A stretch of 38,727 nt of DNA, taken from assembly GCA_018059685.1 (NCBI GenBank), contig JAGOXN010000003.1:1-38727 (forward strand), in the 5' to 3' direction. The notes beneath the pieces were generated by a model. That model had not been told where the DNA came from and made no database searches. It was given only the letters and a program-made list of their open reading frames with translations. The stretch is from Steroidobacteraceae bacterium. Its GTDB lineage: Bacteria; Pseudomonadota; Gammaproteobacteria; Steroidobacterales; Steroidobacteraceae. Every line of letters begins with the position of its first letter. The stretch's first letter is position 1. Shown here in pieces: positions 34,844 to 38,727 of this stretch. A program made the position numbers and the translations under genes.

Positions 34844-36064
34844 ATGACCCACCCTCCCGACGCGCACGGCGACGGCCGCAGCTTGCCCGAGCTGCGCCTG
34901 AAACCCCGGGAGGACCGGCGGCTCGCTGCCGGACACCTCTGGGTGTTCAGCAACGAGGTCGATACGCTGCGGACGCCGCTCTCCACGTTCGAACCGGGTG
35001 CGCTCTGCCGCGTCATCGGCCATCGCGAACAGTTCCTCGGCTTCGCGTACGTCAACCCGCGGGCGCTCATCTGCGCGCGCATTCTGGGTCGCGACGGGCG
35101 GTTTCCGCCCGGGAAGTCCCTGTTCGTGCATCGCCTGCAGGTGGCGCTCGCCCTGCGCGAGCGCCTGCACGCGGCGCCGTACTACCGGCTCGTGTACGGG
35201 GAATCGGACGGGCTGCCCGGCCTCGTGCTCGACCGCTACGGTGACGTGGTCGTGGGGCAGATCGGAACCGCGGGCATGGAGGCGATGAGGGGCGATCTGC
35301 TGGCGGCGGTCGAGAAGGTCGTGGCACCGGCGGCGTTCGTCTGGAAGAACGACTCGGGCATCCGCGAACTCGAGGGACTTTCGACGTATGTCGAAACGGC
35401 GCTTGGCGATCCGGCCGATCATGCGATCGTCGAGGAGAACGGCGTGCGCTTCGAGGTGCCGATCGGCGCGGGGCAGAAGACGGGCTGGTTCTTCGACCAG
35501 GCGGCGAACCGGCGTGCGCTGCTCAAGTACGTCCCGGGAATGCGCGTGCTCGACGTGTTCAGCTACCTCGGCGCCTGGGGGCTCGCGGCGGCCAGGGCCG
35601 GTGCACGCGAGGTCGTGTGCGTGGATTCGTCGGCACCGGCACTCGAACTGCTGCAGCGATCCGCGGCCGCCAACGACCTCCCGGTCCGCACCGAGCGCGG
35701 TGATGCGTTCGATGTGCTCATGGCACTCCGTGAAGCGGGCCAGAAGTTCGACGTCGTGGTGGTCGACCCGCCCGCCTTCATCAAGCGACGACGCGAAATG
35801 CCGAAAGGGCGGGCGGCGTATCGCAAGCTCAACCAGCTCGCGATGCAGCTCCTGCCGCGCGATGGCATCCTCGTCTCCTGCTCGTGCTCGCACCACCTCG
35901 CGCAGGACGATCTCATCGACACGATCCAGCAGGCCGCGCGCCACCTTGGCCGCTTCGCCCAGATCGTCGAGGTGGGAGGTCATGCGCCCGATCACCCGAT
36001 CCACCCGGCGATCCCCGAGACGCGTTACCTCAAGGCTCTGTTCTGCCGCGTGGTGCAGGAGTGA
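34844..36064 (+). CDS. rlmI: 23S rRNA (cytosine-C5) methyltransferase RlmI-type
   Basis: A 406-residue class I SAM methyltransferase. N-terminal PUA domain (residues 18-95: LKPREDRRLAAGHLWVFSNEV), then a central EEHEA-like domain with YGESDGLPGLVLDRYGD near residue 125, and the Rossmann domain with VLDVFSYLGAWGLAAARAG near residue 235 (SAM loop), DVVVVDPPAFIK near residue 305 and VSCSCSHHL near residue 345, which contains the catalytic Cys. GWFFDQAANRR near residue 215 is typical of RlmI (m5C1962 in E. coli). ATG at 34844. Confidence 0.92.
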   Translation: MTHPPDAHGDGRSLPELRLKPREDRRLAAGHLWVFSNEVDTLRTPLSTFEPGALCRVIGHREQFLGFAYVNPRALICARILGRDGRFPPGKSLFVHRLQVALALRERLHAAPYYRLVYGESDGLPGLVLDRYGDVVVGQIGTAGMEAMRGDLLAAVEKVVAPAAFVWKNDSGIRELEGLSTYVETALGDPADHAIVEENGVRFEVPIGAGQKTGWFFDQAANRRALLKYVPGMRVLDVFSYLGAWGLAAARAGAREVVCVDSSAPALELLQRSAAANDLPVRTERGDAFDVLMALREAGQKFDVVVVDPPAFIKRRREMPKGRAAYRKLNQLAMQLLPRDGILVSCSCSHHLAQDDLIDTIQQAARHLGRFAQIVEVGGHAPDHPIHPAIPETRYLKALFCRVVQE

Positions 36065-36132
36065 GGTGCCGCTGTCGTCGGCGTCGATCGATGTCACCCG
36101 CGGGAAGCGGGCGGGGCGCGAGCGATCCGCGC

Positions 36133-36138
36133 TAGAAT
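36133..36138 (+). promoter_or_regulatory. Candidate -10 box before lgt
   Basis: TAGAAT (five of six to consensus) ends nine bases before the lgt ATG at 36148, giving at most a few bases of leader. No clear -35. Confidence 0.35.
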
Positions 36139-36147
36139 TCCCGGTCC

Positions 36148-36939
36148 ATGTTCGTCTACTCCCACCCCGACCCCATCGCGATCTCGCTCGGCCCCGTGCA
36201 CGTGCGCTGGTACGGCCTCATGTACCTGCTCGGATTCCTCGCCGGTTGGTGGCTCGCGCGGCGACGCGCGGCGCAGCCGTCCTCGACGTGGACGCCCGCA
36301 GAGGTCGACGACCTCATCTTCTTCTGCGCGGTGGGCGTGATCCTGGGTGGCCGGCTTGGCTGGATGCTCATCTACGGGACGGAGCGGATCCTCGCCGATC
36401 CTCTGGGGATCTTCCGCATCTGGGAAGGCGGCATGTCGTTCCACGGCGGCCTGGTCGGTGTCCTCGTCGCACTCGCGGTGTTCGCGGGCCGCCGCAACCG
36501 GAAGGTGGGCGACGTGTTCGATTTCACGGCACCGCTGCCGGCCATCGGCTTCGGCGCAGGCCGCATCGGCAACTTCATCAACGGGGAACTCTGGGGCAAG
36601 CCGACGGACGTTCCCTGGGCCGTCGTGGTCGACGGGGTCGCCCTGCATCCGTCGCAGCTCTACGAGGCGCTCCTCGAGGGGCTCGTGCTGTTCGCGATCC
36701 TGTGGTGGTTCACGGCGAAGCCCCGGCCGAGGCTCGCGCCGTCGGGCCTCTTCCTCGCGTGTTACGGCGTGTTCCGCTTCGCGGTCGAGTTCGTGCGCGT
36801 GCCGGACGAGAATCGCGGCTACCTGCTCCTCGACTGGGTGACGATGGGGCAGATCCTGTCGTTGCCGATGATCGTCGCGGGGCTCTGGATGCTGGCGCGC
36901 GCCTATCGCCGCGACGAGCCCTCGGGCAACTATCGCTGA
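36148..36939 (+). CDS. lgt: Prolipoprotein diacylglyceryl transferase
   Basis: A 263-residue polytopic inner-membrane enzyme transferring diacylglycerol from phosphatidylglycerol to the lipobox Cys of prolipoproteins. Seven hydrophobic segments are visible. Signature residues: VRWYGLMYLLGFLAGW near residue 20, ILGGRLGWMLIYG near residue 65, MSFHGGLVG near residue 97 (essential His) and GRIGNFINGELWGKPTD near residue 136 (Lgt signature with essential Arg). FRFAVEFVRVPDE near residue 210 ends the conserved part. thyA starts three bases after its stop, the common lgt-thyA pairing. Confidence 0.96.
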   Translation: MFVYSHPDPIAISLGPVHVRWYGLMYLLGFLAGWWLARRRAAQPSSTWTPAEVDDLIFFCAVGVILGGRLGWMLIYGTERILADPLGIFRIWEGGMSFHGGLVGVLVALAVFAGRRNRKVGDVFDFTAPLPAIGFGAGRIGNFINGELWGKPTDVPWAVVVDGVALHPSQLYEALLEGLVLFAILWWFTAKPRPRLAPSGLFLACYGVFRFAVEFVRVPDENRGYLLLDWVTMGQILSLPMIVAGLWMLARAYRRDEPSGNYR

Positions 36940-36942
36940 GAC

Positions 36943-37737
36943 ATGCGCCAGTACCTCGACCTGATGCGCCACCTGCTCGAGCACGGTGCGCGCAAGACCG
37001 ACCGCACCGGCACGGGCACGCTCGCCACCTTCGGCTGGCAGATGCGTTTCGATCTCGCCGCGGGCTTTCCGCTCGTGACGACCAAGAAGCTGCATCTCAG
37101 GTCCATCGTGCACGAACTGCTGTGGTTCCTGCGCGGCGAGACCAACGTGCGCTACCTGCGCGAGCACGGCGTGACGATCTGGGACGAGTGGGCGGATGCG
37201 GACGGCGAACTCGGGCCGGTGTACGGCGTGCAGTGGCGGGCATGGCGCGGCGCGGACGGTCGCACGATCGACCAGGTCGCCGCGGCCGTCGAGCTGCTGA
37301 AGCGCGACCCGCATTCGCGCCGCATCGTCGTGAACGCCTGGAACGTCGCCGAACTCGACCGGATGGCGCTCACGCCCTGCCACGCGCTCTTCCAGTTCTA
37401 CGTCGCGGAAGGCCGGCTCTCCTGCCAGCTCTACCAGCGCAGCGCCGACGTCTTCCTCGGCGTGCCATTCAATATCGCATCCTATGCGCTCCTGACCCAC
37501 ATGATGGCGCAGCAGTGCGACCTGCTGCCTGGTGAGTTCATCTGGACGGGCGGCGACTGCCACCTGTACCTGAACCACCTCGAGCAGGCGCGGCTGCAGC
37601 TCGCGCGCGATCCGCTGGTCCTGCCGCGCCTCGTCCTTCGCCGGCGGCCGCCGACGATCTTCGACTACTGCTTCGAGGACCTCGAAATCGCCGGCTACGA
37701 AGCCCATCCCGCGATCAAGGCGCCCATTGCCGTATGA
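36943..37737 (+). CDS. thyA: Thymidylate synthase
   Basis: 264 residues, exactly the E. coli length, converting dUMP to dTMP with methylene-THF and releasing dihydrofolate. The catalytic nucleophile is C146 in [10 protein letters not shown], at the E. coli position. [20 protein letters not shown] near residue 20, [10 protein letters not shown] near residue 95, [20 protein letters not shown] near residue 162 and [12 protein letters not shown] near residue 204 bind dUMP and folate. Its stop overlaps the SET-domain gene (ATGA), two genes before folA. Confidence 0.97.
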   Translation: MRQYLDLMRHLLEHGARKTDRTGTGTLATFGWQMRFDLAAGFPLVTTKKLHLRSIVHELLWFLRGETNVRYLREHGVTIWDEWADADGELGPVYGVQWRAWRGADGRTIDQVAAAVELLKRDPHSRRIVVNAWNVAELDRMALTPCHALFQFYVAEGRLSCQLYQRSADVFLGVPFNIASYALLTHMMAQQCDLLPGEFIWTGGDCHLYLNHLEQARLQLARDPLVLPRLVLRRRPPTIFDYCFEDLEIAGYEAHPAIKAPIAV

Positions 37738-38348
37738 AAGCCACTCGCAAGTCCCGCGGCGCACGCAAGCCCGCGCATCCGCACCACGCGCACATGCGCC
37801 ACGCGGTGCGCAAGGCCGTCGTGCCCGCGGCGCCGTCGCTCTACGAGGTCCGCCGCTCGCGCATCCACGGCAGTGGCGTCTACGCGGTGCGGCCGATCAG
37901 GAAGGGCACGCGGGTCGTCGAGTATCTCGGGGACCGGATCTCGCACGAGGAGGCGGATGCCCGCTACTCCGCGAAGGGACAGGACGACGGTCACACGTTC
38001 CTGTTCGTCGTCGATGAGGATACCGTGATCGATGCGGGCGTCGGCGGCAACGACGCGCGCTTCATCAACCACTCGTGCGCGCCCAACTGCGACACGGTGA
38101 TCGAGGGCGGCCGCATCTACATCGAGGCGCTGCGCAACATCGACCCGGGCGAGGAACTGGGCTACGAGTACGGCCTCACCTGGGAGACCACGGACGACCC
38201 CGGCGAACTCGCGAATTACGCTTGCCGCTGCGGGGCACCCGGGTGCCGCGGCACGATGCTCGACCCGGTGCCACTCGACGAGAAGTGCAAGCCGCGCAGC
38301 GGCAAGCGCGGGCGCAGGGCGGGCGGGCGCCGCAAGGGTCGCGGGTGA
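37734..38348 (+). CDS. SET-domain protein-lysine methyltransferase with post-SET zinc motif
   Basis: A 204-residue protein. The SET domain spans about 35-150: [10 protein letters not shown] (SAM site, 43-51), [11 protein letters not shown] (109-119) and GEELGYEYG (139-147, catalytic Tyr). A post-SET motif [12 protein letters not shown] follows with C164, C166 and C171; with C119 these make the usual zinc site of histone-type SET enzymes. Both tails are strongly basic ([11 protein letters not shown] at the start, [14 protein letters not shown] at the end), suggesting nucleic-acid or acidic-protein binding. Start overlaps thyA (ATGA) and stop overlaps folA (GTGA). The target protein is unknown. 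Confidence 0.92.
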   Translation: MKATRKSRGARKPAHPHHAHMRHAVRKAVVPAAPSLYEVRRSRIHGSGVYAVRPIRKGTRVVEYLGDRISHEEADARYSAKGQDDGHTFLFVVDEDTVIDAGVGGNDARFINHSCAPNCDTVIEGGRIYIEALRNIDPGEELGYEYGLTWETTDDPGELANYACRCGAPGCRGTMLDPVPLDEKCKPRSGKRGRRAGGRRKGRG

Positions 38349-38727
38349 CCCGCGTTTCGATCCTCGTCGCGACGGACGATCGCGGCGGCATCGGCTGCGA
38401 AGGACGACTGCCCTGGCGCCTGCCCGAGGACCTGCGGCGTTTCAAGGCGCTCACCATGGGCAAGCCGATCGTGATGGGGAGGCGGACCTGGGATTCGCTC
38501 GGCCGCGCGTTGCCCGGCCGGCACAACATCGTGGTATCGCGCGGGACCGGGATCGCGGCCGCCGGTGCGACGTTCGTGTCCTCGCTGCCCGCGGCTTTCG
38601 GGGCGGCGGGCGACGTGGACGAGGTTTGCGTCATCGGCGGCGGGGAGATCTACCGGCTCGCGCTGCCAGTCGCGGACGTGATTCACCTGACGCGCGTGCA
38701 TGCAGTGGTCGACGCAGACACATTCTT
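38345..38727 (+). CDS. folA: Dihydrofolate reductase, N-terminal part (runs off window)
   Basis: 127 codons of FolA are present. Start GTG at 38345 overlaps the SET gene stop. Motifs: GGIGCEGRLPWRLPEDLRRF (20-Met-loop equivalent with W and catalytic D/E region; here PED), KPIVMGRRTWDSLGRALPGR near residue 38 (NADPH), and VCVIGGGEIYRLALP near residue 98. It regenerates tetrahydrofolate from the dihydrofolate made by thyA. The 3' end, including the last strands, is outside the window. Confidence 0.95.
   Translation, partial: MTRVSILVATDDRGGIGCEGRLPWRLPEDLRRFKALTMGKPIVMGRRTWDSLGRALPGRHNIVVSRGTGIAAAGATFVSSLPAAFGAAGDVDEVCVIGGGEIYRLALPVADVIHLTRVHAVVDADTF

Noticed and set aside
1-38727. Mobile element, prophage, CRISPR array, toxin-antitoxin or defence island
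   Set aside because: No transposase, integrase, phage gene, spaced direct repeats or defence-type gene was recognised; composition looks uniform and the order is housekeeping-like.

Overview
The window (about 38.7 kb, roughly two-thirds G+C, very tightly packed) reads as a chromosomal housekeeping segment of a high-GC gammaproteobacterium. The best evidence is gene order: rpiA, fau, 6S RNA, zapA and a small coiled-coil gene on the minus strand, diverging from ygfB-pepP-ubiH-ubiI on the plus strand. This is the same neighbourhood as in E. coli. I cannot name the genus; a Nevskiales-, Steroidobacter- or Chromatiales-like lineage is plausible. I see no prophage, insertion sequence, CRISPR array, tRNA or rRNA.

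Layout. 1-2353: end of a TMEM175-type channel, an isocitrate lyase/PEP-mutase superfamily enzyme, an AhpD-like protein and a convergent STAS-like protein. 2486-6894 (minus): rpiA overlapping glcD, then glcE and glcF (three-subunit glycolate oxidase). 6963-7037 (minus): a 24-residue protein, more than half lysine, with its own candidate promoter and 3' hairpins. 7209-9106 (minus): TIGR02449-like coiled coil, zapA, 6S RNA, fau and an EVE-domain gene. 9184-13576 (plus): ygfB, pepP, ubiH, ubiI. 13616-17832 (minus): DUF885 peptidase-like protein, ispG, phhB, DUF2189 membrane protein. 17931-26357 (plus): tandem glycine riboswitch with a terminator, gcvT, gcvH, gcvPA, gcvPB, a PfkB kinase and a tandem HtrA protein with one degenerate protease unit (Nma111/Deg7 layout). 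26428-31691 (plus): Sua5, an ornithine-decarboxylase-like enzyme, a ComB-like phosphatase, an ion-transporter-superfamily permease, a HAD phosphatase and a HIT-like protein. 31765-34786: an M23 peptidase convergent with a DUF255/thioredoxin-fold protein. 34844-38727 (plus): rlmI, lgt, thyA, a SET-domain methyltransferase and the start of folA.

How the parts fit. One-carbon and folate metabolism recurs: the glycine cleavage system under a glycine riboswitch, 5-formyl-THF cyclo-ligase, thymidylate synthase and dihydrofolate reductase. Glycolate oxidase supplies glyoxylate, which after transamination becomes glycine for the cleavage system; that link is inferred, not shown by shared regulation. 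Many junctions are 4-base ATGA/GTGA/TTGA overlaps, implying translational coupling.

The most interesting points are: the riboswitch-led transcript probably continuing into a kinase and the double HtrA protein; the long extra arm in glycine aptamer I; the tiny lysine/alanine protein; the eukaryote-like SET/post-SET protein between thyA and folA; and the coupled decarboxylase/ComB-like/permease/HAD set.
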